DNA from: Acidobacteriota bacterium
GTDB taxonomy: Bacteria > Acidobacteriota > Terriglobia > Terriglobales > Acidobacteriaceae
NCBI GenBank assembly: GCA_018268915.1
Contig: JAFDVQ010000001.1
Coordinates: 310,001-374,000, forward strand
Direction: 5' to 3'
Length of the DNA: 64,000 nucleotides
A model generated the notes under the pieces. It was not told the origin of the DNA. It saw nothing but the letters and a program-made list of their open reading frames with translations, and did not search any database. A program made the translations under genes and the position numbers. Positions 1-8,392 of the stretch are shown here, piece by piece; position 1 is the stretch's first letter; each line of letters starts with the position of its first letter.

Positions 1-488
1 GGCCGGCGAATGAACGCGTAGAGCGAGAACATCCCCGCATTCGAATGGCCAAGGAGAATATGGTACTTGCCCAGCGAGTACTCCGACGTGAGCTGCGGGA
101 TCAATTCGTCGGCAAGAAACGCAAGGAACTTGTCCGACGGTCCATTCGCGAACTCAGTTCCATCGAACGCGGGCATAAGGTCGCGCCCACGACTCGTGTT
201 CACCACACCCGCCACCACCATCGGCGGAAGCCTGCCGCTGCCCGTGAGGTGATTCACTACAACCGCCGCATTGCTGAAGGTCCATTCGCCGTCCAGCACG
301 ATCAACAGGGGCATGTTGGGCTTTATCTGCTTCGGTACGGAGACAAGGATCTGCCGTTTCTCACCAAGAATTGCGGACTGAATGCTCTCTCGCTTGCCCA
401 GTGTCACGGCGGCATCCTGAGCCGGTACAATCGTTGCGAAGGCAAAGGTCGCTGCGAACACGGCGGTACAAATTCGAAGAGAGATCAT
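1..488 (-). CDS. secreted esterase-family (EsD-like) protein, 3' end cut by window edge
   Basis: Reading the minus strand from an ATG at 488 gives an uninterrupted frame of 162 codons that leaves the window at base 1. A GGAG lies about 8 nt before the start. The N-terminus is a signal peptide (MISLRICTAVFAATFAFA, then ...VPAQDAA). It is followed by LLIVLDGEW, typical of the putative-esterase/esterase D alpha/beta-hydrolase family, and by LLGHSNAGMFSLYAF, a nucleophile elbow with Ser in GHSNAG. The acid and His of the triad would lie beyond the edge. It is probably a periplasmic serine esterase; the substrate cannot be read. The plus-strand frames over this stretch are low-complexity shadows. 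Confidence 0.7.
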   Translation of the reverse strand, partial: MISLRICTAVFAATFAFATIVPAQDAAVTLGKRESIQSAILGEKRQILVSVPKQIKPNMPLLIVLDGEWTFSNAAVVVNHLTGSGRLPPMVVAGVVNTSRGRDLMPAFDGTEFANGPSDKFLAFLADELIPQLTSEYSLGKYHILLGHSNAGMFSLYAFIRR

Positions 489-542
489 TCATTCGCTCCG
501 GATCGAGGTGTGGGTTCGAAGCCCGAAGTATAGACTGCGACC

Positions 543-561
543 CCTCACGCTGACTGTGAGG
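543..561. terminator. small hairpin between topoisomerase IB and the esterase gene
   Basis: CCTCAC (543-548) and GTGAGG (556-561) form a 6-bp stem with a 7-nt loop just past the stop of the topoisomerase gene. There is no clear U-tract, so it may be a weak terminator or only a spacer hairpin. Confidence 0.3.
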
Positions 562-587
562 TCAGGGTCTCGCGGAGCCTTGGTGAT

Positions 588-1715
588 TCACGCTGCCGCC
601 TTCAGCCGTCTCTCCAGCAGGAACATGAGCTGAACCTCTTCTTCTCGCAGGGAGTGCTGGTTCTTTCTCATCTTCTTCTCTGCACCTTCAAGCGTTTTGA
701 TCAACTCTCCTCCAAAATACGTTTCGAGTACGGCCGGATGAACATAGCACTTGCGGCACACCGCCGGAGTATTACCGAGCCGCTCGGCTACCTTCTTGAT
801 AGCCTCCACCACATTCTTCTTCGCCTGAGTCTGACTCTCGCACACCTCGTACTCGCGCAATGCGAGGCAGGCAAGCACAGTACCGGCCCACGTTCGGAAG
901 TCCTTGGCGGTAAACGGCTGTTCGGTGATGGCCCGCAAGTATTCGTTCACGTCAGCGGAGTCGACCGTATGCTGCGTGCCGTCTTCGTCGATGTACTGGA
1001 AGAGCTCGTATCCCGGCAGGTCAAGGCATTTCTTCACAATCTTCGCCAGCCGCCGATCGCTCAGATCGATGACATGTTGCTTGCCGCTCTTGCCCTTGAA
1101 TTTGAACCGGACAGTCGAGCCCTCGACGTCAACATGCTTGTTGCGCAGAGTCGTCAGGCCATACGACTTGTTCTCCTTCGCATACTCTTCATTACCGATT
1201 CGGATGAAAGTCGTCTCAAGCAGACGCACAATCGTTGCCAGGACTTTTTCCTTTGGCAAGCCGGGGAGTCCAAGATCCTGCTCGACGCGTTCCCGGATTA
1301 CCGGCAGAGTCTCGCCAAAGACCTTCATGCGCTCATATTTGTTCTCGTCGCGCACCTCGCGCCAGCGCGGATGGTATCTGCTCTGCTTGCGGCCCCTCGC
1401 GTCACGTCCCGTCGCCTGCAAATGCCCGTTCGCCTTGGCGCAGATCCACACATCGTTCCACGCCGGCGGAATGACAAGAGACTTGATTCGCCCGAGAATC
1501 TCTTTATCTCGAACCGGTTTTCCGTCAGCATCGAAATACTGGAAGCTCTTGCCCCTGCGTCGCCGCGTTATCCCCGGCGCGGAGTCGGTGACATATCGCA
1601 AGCCTGCTAATTTGGATGCTTCAACTGGATCGAGGACTATTTCCGTTGTCGTTGACATGGCCCTGTTTTCAAGGAACTTACCTTCTTCGTTCCTGACAGG
1701 GTTGGATGCGGCCAT
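588..1715 (-). CDS. type IB DNA topoisomerase (bacterial/poxvirus-like)
   Basis: It nicks one strand through a 3'-phosphotyrosine and relaxes positive and negative supercoils. It has the bacterial TopIB layout: an N-terminal domain (about 35-125, with SLVIPPAWNDVWIC), then the catalytic domain. LTTLRNKHV carries the first catalytic Arg (191), the GKSGKQHVIDL beta-hairpin the catalytic Lys, FRTWAGT the second Arg (274), and CRKCYVHP the nucleophile Tyr324. The length (375) is normal. Met20 (MSTTTEIV) is an alternative start; neither start has a strong ribosome site. It follows the phospholipase gene by only 33 nt, filled by a perfect palindrome, so it may be the last gene of the mlaE-mlaF-plc run or have its own control. 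Confidence 0.93.
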   Translation of the reverse strand: MAASNPVRNEEGKFLENRAMSTTTEIVLDPVEASKLAGLRYVTDSAPGITRRRRGKSFQYFDADGKPVRDKEILGRIKSLVIPPAWNDVWICAKANGHLQATGRDARGRKQSRYHPRWREVRDENKYERMKVFGETLPVIRERVEQDLGLPGLPKEKVLATIVRLLETTFIRIGNEEYAKENKSYGLTTLRNKHVDVEGSTVRFKFKGKSGKQHVIDLSDRRLAKIVKKCLDLPGYELFQYIDEDGTQHTVDSADVNEYLRAITEQPFTAKDFRTWAGTVLACLALREYEVCESQTQAKKNVVEAIKKVAERLGNTPAVCRKCYVHPAVLETYFGGELIKTLEGAEKKMRKNQHSLREEEVQLMFLLERRLKAAA

Positions 1716-1720
1716 TTCTG

Positions 1721-1740
1721 CGATCGTGTGGTCACGATCG
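1721..1740. repeat. perfect 8-bp inverted repeat between phospholipase and topoisomerase IB genes
   Basis: CGATCGTG, spacer TGGT, CACGATCG. It fills almost all of the 33-nt gap and ends 6 nt before the topoisomerase start. It could be an operator or an intercistronic hairpin. No U-tract is present. Confidence 0.45.
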
Positions 1741-1747
1741 CAAACCG

Positions 1748-3136
1748 CTACTCATCGCCTTCATCCGATCCAAATTCCGGGAGCGGCATCGGCCGGGTGC
1801 TGGTCGGCATTCCCGCGATGGTGTTGAGATCCCGAAGAACCTGTTTCCACCGCTCGGGATCGTGCTTGGTGGTGATAGGCAAATCGAGGTTCGAATAGTA
1901 CCTCTGAATGTCTTCCTTGATCCCCGGCGGGATTGGTTGGGCTGGGTTCTCGACCAGCCTGTGCAGCAGATCCGCGTAAGTTGAATCCGTCAATGGATAC
2001 CCACCCGCCTTCACAACCTTTCCCGTATCCAGGTCGCGATTCGGCAATGGATGGTTGGGATCACGTTGGCGTGGTTCTCTTGAGTAGGGCCGAGTAACGC
2101 TGGCGAGTGGAGGTGGAGGGCCTTTGGACCTCGCCGATTCCGGCGTGTACCGCGTGAGGATTCTGCGCATGGATGTAATCGAAACCGCCACACTGCGCGC
2201 GTAGTCCGCTTCCGTTTGAATCGTTGGCCCCTTCACGTCCACCATGGCAAGGGGTCCGACCTTCGGCAGAATAAAGAGCAGGGCCGCCAACAGATGCGTT
2301 CCAATTCCGGCCTTCCTCCGGTACGCATCCCAGTTCGCCTCTTTCGCTACCGCCGCTGACTCCTTTTCCAGTTCGGCGATCTCTGGTGTGGACGGATCGG
2401 GCGGCTCATGGCTTCGGTGCAAAAGAGTCACGGCATAAGCAATTCGCGGGATGAAAGTACGCGCTGCGAAGCGATAGTCCCGCGCATTGATTCTCCGCCG
2501 GCCTTTGAAGGTCTCGGTGAGCCCATAGGTCTGGTAAAAAGCCTGCTGAAGCTGCCGCATCGGAACGCGAAATCCAATGTGGCGCATATAGTGCAGTGGC
2601 GCCACACGGTGATGCACGATCTCGTTGATATCGAAGGCGAACTCGGTCTGCACGTGTTCTCGTTTCCCCTGGGCATAGCTCACTGATTTGCCATACTTGG
2701 CGGCTAGCTTCGGGAACTCGATCGGCACGGCGAGATTGGTAGCTTCGGCATGGCCCACCGAGTCGCCGATATAGTGCGAAAGAGCGCCAACCGCGAATGC
2801 CAGTTCGTTAGCGTTGTGCGCATTGCGAAACAGGTTGATTACAAAATCGCCCGACCGTACGTAGTGCGTTAAGTTCGAGAACTGTCGATCGCCAAACGGA
2901 TAATACCCGATGTCCTGAATGACGCATCCGCCGTACGCATACGCTTTGGCCTGGTCGAGTTCCGCCTTGGTGAGATTTGGATAGCGGCTCAACAGCAACG
3001 GAACAATCGAGTCCTGCCAGGTCAGGTCGATCAGCTGTTCATGAGTCAGCAGGGAGTAGGCATCAACCGCGCGAGGAAACAGCAGCACCCATATGAGGGC
3101 AACTGCTGCGAGAATGCCTGACCCCCTGCGATTCAT
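1748..3136 (-). CDS. secreted zinc-dependent phospholipase C family protein
   Basis: A signal peptide (ILAAVALIWVLLFPRAVDA, about 8-26) is followed by a helical region with the spaced His/Asp ligands of the Zn-dependent PLC/S1-nuclease fold: SLLTHEQLID, CVIQDIGYYPFG, NLTHYVRSGDFV, ALSHYIGDSVGHAEA. Family members cleave phospholipid head groups outside the cytoplasm. The second half (about 240-462) is proline-rich and not recognised. It lies 33 nt behind mlaF on the same strand, so cotranscription with a phospholipid transporter is likely and hints at envelope lipid turnover. That role is an inference from context; the fold assignment rests on the metal-ligand pattern. Confidence 0.75.
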   Translation of the reverse strand: MNRRGSGILAAVALIWVLLFPRAVDAYSLLTHEQLIDLTWQDSIVPLLLSRYPNLTKAELDQAKAYAYGGCVIQDIGYYPFGDRQFSNLTHYVRSGDFVINLFRNAHNANELAFAVGALSHYIGDSVGHAEATNLAVPIEFPKLAAKYGKSVSYAQGKREHVQTEFAFDINEIVHHRVAPLHYMRHIGFRVPMRQLQQAFYQTYGLTETFKGRRRINARDYRFAARTFIPRIAYAVTLLHRSHEPPDPSTPEIAELEKESAAVAKEANWDAYRRKAGIGTHLLAALLFILPKVGPLAMVDVKGPTIQTEADYARSVAVSITSMRRILTRYTPESARSKGPPPPLASVTRPYSREPRQRDPNHPLPNRDLDTGKVVKAGGYPLTDSTYADLLHRLVENPAQPIPPGIKEDIQRYYSNLDLPITTKHDPERWKQVLRDLNTIAGMPTSTRPMPLPEFGSDEGDE

Positions 3137-3168
3137 CTATCTCCTGTTGAGAGCACGAATGCGACGAT

Positions 3169-4008
3169 CTACTCAATGAACTCGCGAACAAGCGGATTCT
3201 CGCTCGTCACAAGATCATGAAGTGTTCCATCGAAGATCAGGCGTCCTTCCGACAACATCAGGAAAGTGGTATTCACATCGAACTGGCCCTTCGGAAGGGG
3301 AATCATCCGGTCTTCCGCTGGTTCAAAACGATGCGTGCACATCGTGAATGCATCCTGCAGCCGGTGAGTCACCATGACTGACGGAGTTCGATACACATCT
3401 CTCTGCTTTACGATGAGTTCGATAATCGTCGTCGAAGTTATCGGATCAAGGCCGCCGGTCGGCGAATCGTAGAGCAATAGGTCCGGCGAATGAATCAACG
3501 CTCGCGCAATGGCCACGCGCCGTTTCATACCGCCCGAAAGGCTCCCCGGATACAGGCTGAACGTCTGCTCTAGCCCGACAAAGCGAAGAGACTCGCGTAC
3601 CCGCACATCGATTTCGTCGTCAGCGACTTCTTCCTGTATCAACTGGTAGGCGATGTTATCCCGTACCGTCAGTGAGTCGAACAGCGCGCCTTCCTGGAAA
3701 ACAAAGCCTGTCCGTGTGCGAAGGGGAAACAACTCCCTCTCGGGCATTTCCGTGATCTCATCCCCGAACAGATGAATCGAACCATTGTCAGGACGCAGCA
3801 GCCCGTTGGCGAGTTTGAGCAGGACACTTTTCCCAACGCCTGCGGGACCGAGAAGAACTCGTGTCTCCCTCGGAGCCACCTTAAATGTGACGTCGTCCAG
3901 AACGGCGTTACCGGGAAAGGACATTGAGACGCTGCGAAATTCCAGTACTGGTTCAGTACTCGCTTCCGCTCGCCGGCTCGGATCGGCAGTGGTGGCGGAT
4001 GCCATCAC
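3169..4008 (-). CDS. mlaF: ABC transporter ATP-binding protein, MlaF-like
   Basis: ATPase of an MCE/Mla-type lipid transporter. Motifs in order: Walker A GPAGVGKS (about 57-64), signature LSGGMKRRVAIARAL, Walker B LLLYDSPTGGLDP, H-loop VMVTHRL. The Walker B follow-up is DSPT where most ABC ATPases have DEPT, so the usual catalytic Glu is Ser here. This is visible in the sequence and worth a check. The start overlaps the permease stop by four bases (ATGA), which indicates translational coupling. No MCE substrate-binding protein (MlaD) or MlaBC lies next to it, so the rest of the system must be encoded elsewhere. Confidence 0.85.
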   Translation of the reverse strand: MMASATTADPSRRAEASTEPVLEFRSVSMSFPGNAVLDDVTFKVAPRETRVLLGPAGVGKSVLLKLANGLLRPDNGSIHLFGDEITEMPERELFPLRTRTGFVFQEGALFDSLTVRDNIAYQLIQEEVADDEIDVRVRESLRFVGLEQTFSLYPGSLSGGMKRRVAIARALIHSPDLLLYDSPTGGLDPITSTTIIELIVKQRDVYRTPSVMVTHRLQDAFTMCTHRFEPAEDRMIPLPKGQFDVNTTFLMLSEGRLIFDGTLHDLVTSENPLVREFIE

Positions 4009-4781
4009 GGAACCACCGTCAACATGACCTGGGTGAGGAGGAAGTCAACGAAGATGATCAGCACAGACGAGACCACCACGGCCTTGATCGTCGACCTGCC
4101 CACGCCTTCCGTTCCGCCCGTCGTCCTTAGTCCGTAGAAGCATCCGATGCTGGCGATGATGAACCCGGAAAAAAGTGGCTTGATCAAACCCTGCATGATG
4201 TCGCCGAGCCGCAGGTACTCATAAGCCATCGAGAAGTACTGCGTGCCGTTCTGGTGGTTCATGAACACTGTCACCGCTGCTCCGCCCAGGATGCCGAAGA
4301 AATTCGCAACGATGGACAGGAAGAACAGCATGGAAACGCAGGCGAAGATGCGGGGTGTGACCAGCTTGCGCATGGGGTCGACACCCAGCGCCCGCATCGC
4401 GTCAATCTGCTCCGTAACCACCATCGACCCGAGTTCGCTGGCCATCGACGAAGCATTACGGCCAGAGACCATGATTCCAGTCAGAACCGGGCCAAGTTCA
4501 CGGATCATCGACGTGGCGACAAAGCGCCCAGTCACGGAAGTCGCTCCGAATTGTGAGAGGGTGGCCGCAGATTGGAGGGCAAGAACGCCGCCGGTAAAGA
4601 AACCGGAAAGAAGTACAATAGAGGCTGAGCCCACGCCGATAATGTCGGCTTGAATCAGAAAATCGGGCCAATAGATGGGCGGGCGAAAGAGGTTGGTTGC
4701 TCCTCGCCAGGCGAACAGGGAGTAGTCCTGCACCGTGCCCACGATGTTCTTGGCGGTGTTTTCGATCGATTGGAAGGCCAT
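4005..4781 (-). CDS. mlaE: MlaE-type ABC transporter permease
   Basis: Inner-membrane permease of the MlaE/YrbE family, which moves phospholipids between outer and inner membranes. About five hydrophobic segments are seen, with the family core GRNASSMASELGSMVVTEQI followed by DAMRALGVDPMRKLVTPR. The Met at 4781 (MAFQSIENT) is preferred over the longer frame because the extra 25 residues are not hydrophobic or family-like; the resulting 258 residues fit the usual size. It is the first gene of a four-gene minus-strand run. Confidence 0.88.
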   Translation of the reverse strand: MAFQSIENTAKNIVGTVQDYSLFAWRGATNLFRPPIYWPDFLIQADIIGVGSASIVLLSGFFTGGVLALQSAATLSQFGATSVTGRFVATSMIRELGPVLTGIMVSGRNASSMASELGSMVVTEQIDAMRALGVDPMRKLVTPRIFACVSMLFFLSIVANFFGILGGAAVTVFMNHQNGTQYFSMAYEYLRLGDIMQGLIKPLFSGFIIASIGCFYGLRTTGGTEGVGRSTIKAVVVSSVLIIFVDFLLTQVMLTVVP

Positions 4782-5051
4782 CTGGTTGCCGCAGTGTAAG
4801 TTGCGGGATGTGGGCTGATGCTCCCGTCCTGCACAGAATAGCGCATCCCGCCGCACGGCTCAGTCTGGGATTTCCAGCCCGTGCATTGTTTACCCGTGAT
4901 TCTGCGCAAAAGAGAGACTTTCGGTGACTCTGATGAGCGCGTAAGTTCCTCATCAAAAAAGGCCTTTCTTCAATCCGCAACGCAAGACGCCGAGTTGAAG
5001 TCCGGCATCTAAGGCTAGAGTGCCCGAAAAAGATTTCCCTCTGGAGGTTGA

Positions 5052-7466
5052 ATGCATTCGTTTCGCTTGCGACTGATCCTTGCTCTGATTGCAGGCGTAA
5101 CGATTGTGTCTCTCGCCTCAACGTACTTTGAAGTTCTTGAGCACAAACACATTCTTCGCCAGGAACTCGAATGGCGCTCGACCTGGATCGGCAACAGTCT
5201 GAAGCCGCAAATGCGTCAGGCGCTTATTCAGGGCGGCCAGGTTCAAGGCGACCAGGCTGGCTTGCTGTCGCTGGCCGGCCTGCATGCCCTGGTGGCGGAT
5301 GCCAAGAACCAGACCGGAGCCTTGGGAATCGGAATCTACGATCCCAAAGGACATCTAATCACCGAGGCAGGAGCCCCCGAAGTCTTCCAAACACTCGAAC
5401 GTGCCCCGTTTGAATCGCTGGCCAAAACTGGAGTCCAGTCCCTATCGCGTACCCGCATCGAGCAGTCTCTGCAAAAAGGCGCGCAGGTCAATGCATTCGG
5501 CCACACCGGCAGCACTCAGTGGCTCGAAGAGGTCTTCCCGCTCCACGACGGAAACAAGCTGCTCGGCGCGCTCGTTGTTCTCATCGACGCTGGGTACATC
5601 CGGGACCAGAGCTATGACCTTTGGCGGCGAAGCTTCTGGTGGATTGCAGCGACAGTCCTGCTGATTGTCGGTGTCACTTTTGTGATGGTTCGCTGGTTCC
5701 TGATGCAGCCATTGCTGCGTGTCTCTGATCGACTTCGCCGTCTGCGCATGGGACATTTCGAAAAGGGCATCGGCAGCGGTACGAACGAACTGAGCATGTT
5801 CAGTCCTCTTGCGCGCGAAGTGGAAACGATGGCCGAAAGCCTGATCGCCGCTCGCGCGGCTGCGGCGGCAGAGGCTCGGCTTCGCGATGCTGGTGAGCAC
5901 TTCTGGACTCCCGAGCGACTGGCAGTCCACATGAGGAACAAAGCCAGCGGGAGAATCTTCGCGGTTTCCAATCGCGAGCCCTACATGCATGTACGCGAAG
6001 GCCGCAAGACCGTTTGCATCGTGCCTCCCAGCGGACTGGTGACTGCGATTGAGCCTGTACTGCAGGCGTGCGATGGCGTGTGGGTTGCCACGGGAAGCGG
6101 TAACGCCGACCGGGAGAATGTCGACGCCTCCGACAGGCTGCGCGTTCCGCCTGACGATCCCAAATACACACTTCGTCGTGTTTGGCTCACTCAGGAAGAA
6201 GAAACTCGCTACTACGATGGCTTCGCGAATGAAGGCCTTTGGCCCCTCTGTCACATCGCGCACACGCGACCTACGTTCCGCTCAGCTGACTGGGAAGCCT
6301 ACCGTCACGTCAATGAGAAATTCGCAGCCGCCCTCCTGGAGGAGATGAAGGACAGTACCGAGCCGCTCATCTTTGTGCAGGACTACCACTTCGCTCTGCT
6401 CCCCCGGCTGATCAAGACGGCCCGGCCCGATGCCCGGGTCGCAATCTTCTGGCATATTCCCTGGCCGAATGCGGAGGCGTTTGGGATCTGTCCGTGGCAG
6501 ACGGAACTACTGGACGGGCTGCTTGGCGCCGACCTGATCGGCTTCCACATTCCGCTTCACTGCAACAATTTCCTCGACACCGTCGACCGCGCGCTCGAAT
6601 CCCGTACAGACCGCGAGCACATGACCGTTCGCCGCGGTGGCCATACGACTGCCGTCAAGCCCTACGCTGTCAGCGTTGCGTTCAGCGGAGGTATTCCCAG
6701 CGCACTTCAAGCCATCGTCAGCGGAAGGGAAGAAGATCGCGCGGAAGAGCGTCGCGCCTTGCTCACCGAGTTCGGAGTACACGCTGAGTCAATTGCCGTC
6801 GGTGTCGACCGGCTCGACTACACCAAGGGCATTGTCGAGCGGCTCCTTGCGATCGAAGAACTTCTCGTCGAGCATCCCTGGCACAGGGAAAGGCTCACGA
6901 TGGTGCAGATCGCGGCACCGAGCCGCACCCGAATCCCAAGCTATGCTGACCTGCACAAGCGCGTGGATGAAGAAGTTCGCCGCATCAATCATCGTTTCCA
7001 GACTTCGCGCTGGAAACCGATTGTTCTCATCGAGAGGCACTGCAATCACGAAGAGGTGAATCGCTGGTACAGAATTGCGGACGTGTGCCTGGTGACTTCG
7101 TTGCATGACGGAATGAATCTGGTTGCGAAGGAATTCGCAGCTGCCCGCGACGATGAGGATGGGGCGCTTGTTCTCAGTAAATTTACAGGCGCTGCCGTAG
7201 AGCTGCGCGATGCTTTAGTCGTGAATCCTTACGACATTGCCGAAGTTGCCGAAGCGATTCATCGCGCGCTCGATATGCCGCGCGAAGAACGCCGGGTCCG
7301 CATGCAGCAAATGCGCAAGCAGGTGATGGAACACAACATCTACCGGTGGGCTGCCATGGTCCTCGGAGACCTGCGCGACGTACGGCTCGAACTCTACGAT
7401 TCAGAAGGCCATTCGGGCTCGTTGCCTGAGCCGATTCCCATCGACCCTTACCGAAAAATGGCATAG
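5052..7466 (+). CDS. otsA: membrane-anchored alpha,alpha-trehalose-phosphate synthase with N-terminal sensor/HAMP region
   Basis: The C-terminal part (about 295-790) is a GT20 trehalose-6-phosphate synthase, joining UDP-glucose and glucose 6-phosphate. It shows NREPY near 306, [10 protein letters not shown] (catalytic Asp444), [12 protein letters not shown] (His about 468), [11 protein letters not shown] and DGMNLVAKE. In front sits a histidine-kinase-like input: TM1 (about 5-24), an extracytoplasmic segment to about 193, TM2 ([19 protein letters not shown]) and a HAMP-like segment with coiled coil (about 218-275). Classical OtsA is about 470 residues and soluble. GGAGG lies 4 nt before the ATG. 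otsB follows by 13 nt. The fusion suggests that trehalose synthesis responds directly to an envelope signal, which is an inference. Confidence 0.92.
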   Translation: MHSFRLRLILALIAGVTIVSLASTYFEVLEHKHILRQELEWRSTWIGNSLKPQMRQALIQGGQVQGDQAGLLSLAGLHALVADAKNQTGALGIGIYDPKGHLITEAGAPEVFQTLERAPFESLAKTGVQSLSRTRIEQSLQKGAQVNAFGHTGSTQWLEEVFPLHDGNKLLGALVVLIDAGYIRDQSYDLWRRSFWWIAATVLLIVGVTFVMVRWFLMQPLLRVSDRLRRLRMGHFEKGIGSGTNELSMFSPLAREVETMAESLIAARAAAAAEARLRDAGEHFWTPERLAVHMRNKASGRIFAVSNREPYMHVREGRKTVCIVPPSGLVTAIEPVLQACDGVWVATGSGNADRENVDASDRLRVPPDDPKYTLRRVWLTQEEETRYYDGFANEGLWPLCHIAHTRPTFRSADWEAYRHVNEKFAAALLEEMKDSTEPLIFVQDYHFALLPRLIKTARPDARVAIFWHIPWPNAEAFGICPWQTELLDGLLGADLIGFHIPLHCNNFLDTVDRALESRTDREHMTVRRGGHTTAVKPYAVSVAFSGGIPSALQAIVSGREEDRAEERRALLTEFGVHAESIAVGVDRLDYTKGIVERLLAIEELLVEHPWHRERLTMVQIAAPSRTRIPSYADLHKRVDEEVRRINHRFQTSRWKPIVLIERHCNHEEVNRWYRIADVCLVTSLHDGMNLVAKEFAAARDDEDGALVLSKFTGAAVELRDALVVNPYDIAEVAEAIHRALDMPREERRVRMQQMRKQVMEHNIYRWAAMVLGDLRDVRLELYDSEGHSGSLPEPIPIDPYRKMA

Positions 7467-7479
7467 AAAGCGAGGAGTA

Positions 7480-8340
7480 TTGAATCCGAACGAAGCAGAG
7501 CAGCTCGAAAACTTCTTCTCATCAGTGCGAAGTGCTCAAGCGCCACTACTGCTACTCGATTACGACGGCACGCTAGCCGACTTTCGTATTGATCGCTTCA
7601 CCGCCCGTCCCTGGTCGGGGGTGAGAGAACTTCTTTCGCACATCCAGAGCGAGACTCGAACAGAACTGCGCGTCATCACCGGACGTCCCGCAAGCGAGAT
7701 CAATCCGCTGCTGCAACTTCCATATCCGGTTGAGATATGGGGCCTTCACGGCGCCGAGCGGCTGTACACCGACGGTCGTCATGAACTGCAGGAGGCTCCA
7801 CCCGAGGCACAGAGCAAACTTGATGAACTGCGGGCTATTCTGCGCCATGATTCCTTCGGCGGCCGCTTCGAAGACAAGCCAAACGCAGCCGTCATGCACT
7901 GGCGAGGGCATTCGCCACATCGCGCTCGGTCAATCGAACAAAGAACCCGCGCATTGTTTGAGCCTGCTTCCGAGGTGAACGGCCTTTCGCTCCTTCCATT
8001 CGAATCCGGAATCGAATTGCGCGTTGGCCGGGACAAAGGCGGAGCCGTACAGGCTGTTGTAGAACAGTTCAGCTCCGATGAGCCCGTAGCGTTCCTGGGC
8101 GACGACCTTACCGACGAGTCGGCCTTTCGAGCAATCAACAGCCTCGAGAATCCGAGCATGAGCGTGCTCGTGCGGCGTGCGCTGCGCGACACGTCTGCGC
8201 GTGTATGGCTCAAGCCCCCCGAAGAACTGCGGTGGTTTCTGCTGCAATGGCTGAAGTCGACATCTGGCTCGTGGTTTGAAAAGCAGGCCGGACTTCATGC
8301 AGCGATGCACGCATCCTCAAACCACGCTGCCCACGGCTAA
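7480..8340 (+). CDS. otsB: trehalose-6-phosphate phosphatase
   Basis: HAD-superfamily phosphatase that converts trehalose 6-phosphate to trehalose. Motifs: LLLDYDGTLADF (nucleophile Asp27, acid/base Asp29), VITGRP, RVGRDKGGAV (Lys of motif III) and FLGDDLTDESAF (metal Asp). The size is normal for the family. The start is a TTG only 2 nt after GAGGAG, which is unusually tight; no better start is in frame until a GTG 45 nt later that lacks a ribosome site. With the stop of otsA 13 nt upstream, reinitiation is likely. Confidence 0.92.
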   Translation: MNPNEAEQLENFFSSVRSAQAPLLLLDYDGTLADFRIDRFTARPWSGVRELLSHIQSETRTELRVITGRPASEINPLLQLPYPVEIWGLHGAERLYTDGRHELQEAPPEAQSKLDELRAILRHDSFGGRFEDKPNAAVMHWRGHSPHRARSIEQRTRALFEPASEVNGLSLLPFESGIELRVGRDKGGAVQAVVEQFSSDEPVAFLGDDLTDESAFRAINSLENPSMSVLVRRALRDTSARVWLKPPEELRWFLLQWLKSTSGSWFEKQAGLHAAMHASSNHAAHG

Positions 8341-8392
8341 CCCCCGGGTCGTTGCCTTACACTCGACACATCTGACCGCTTCGGAGTGACTC

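Noticed and set aside
500..525. GGGTTCGAAGCCC resembling a tRNA T-arm
   Set aside because: No acceptor, D or anticodon stems can be placed around it, and the arm has only three pairs.
5442..6263. 273-codon minus-strand frame within otsA
   Set aside because: It lies opposite conserved GT20 and HAMP coding sequence and has no recognisable domain.
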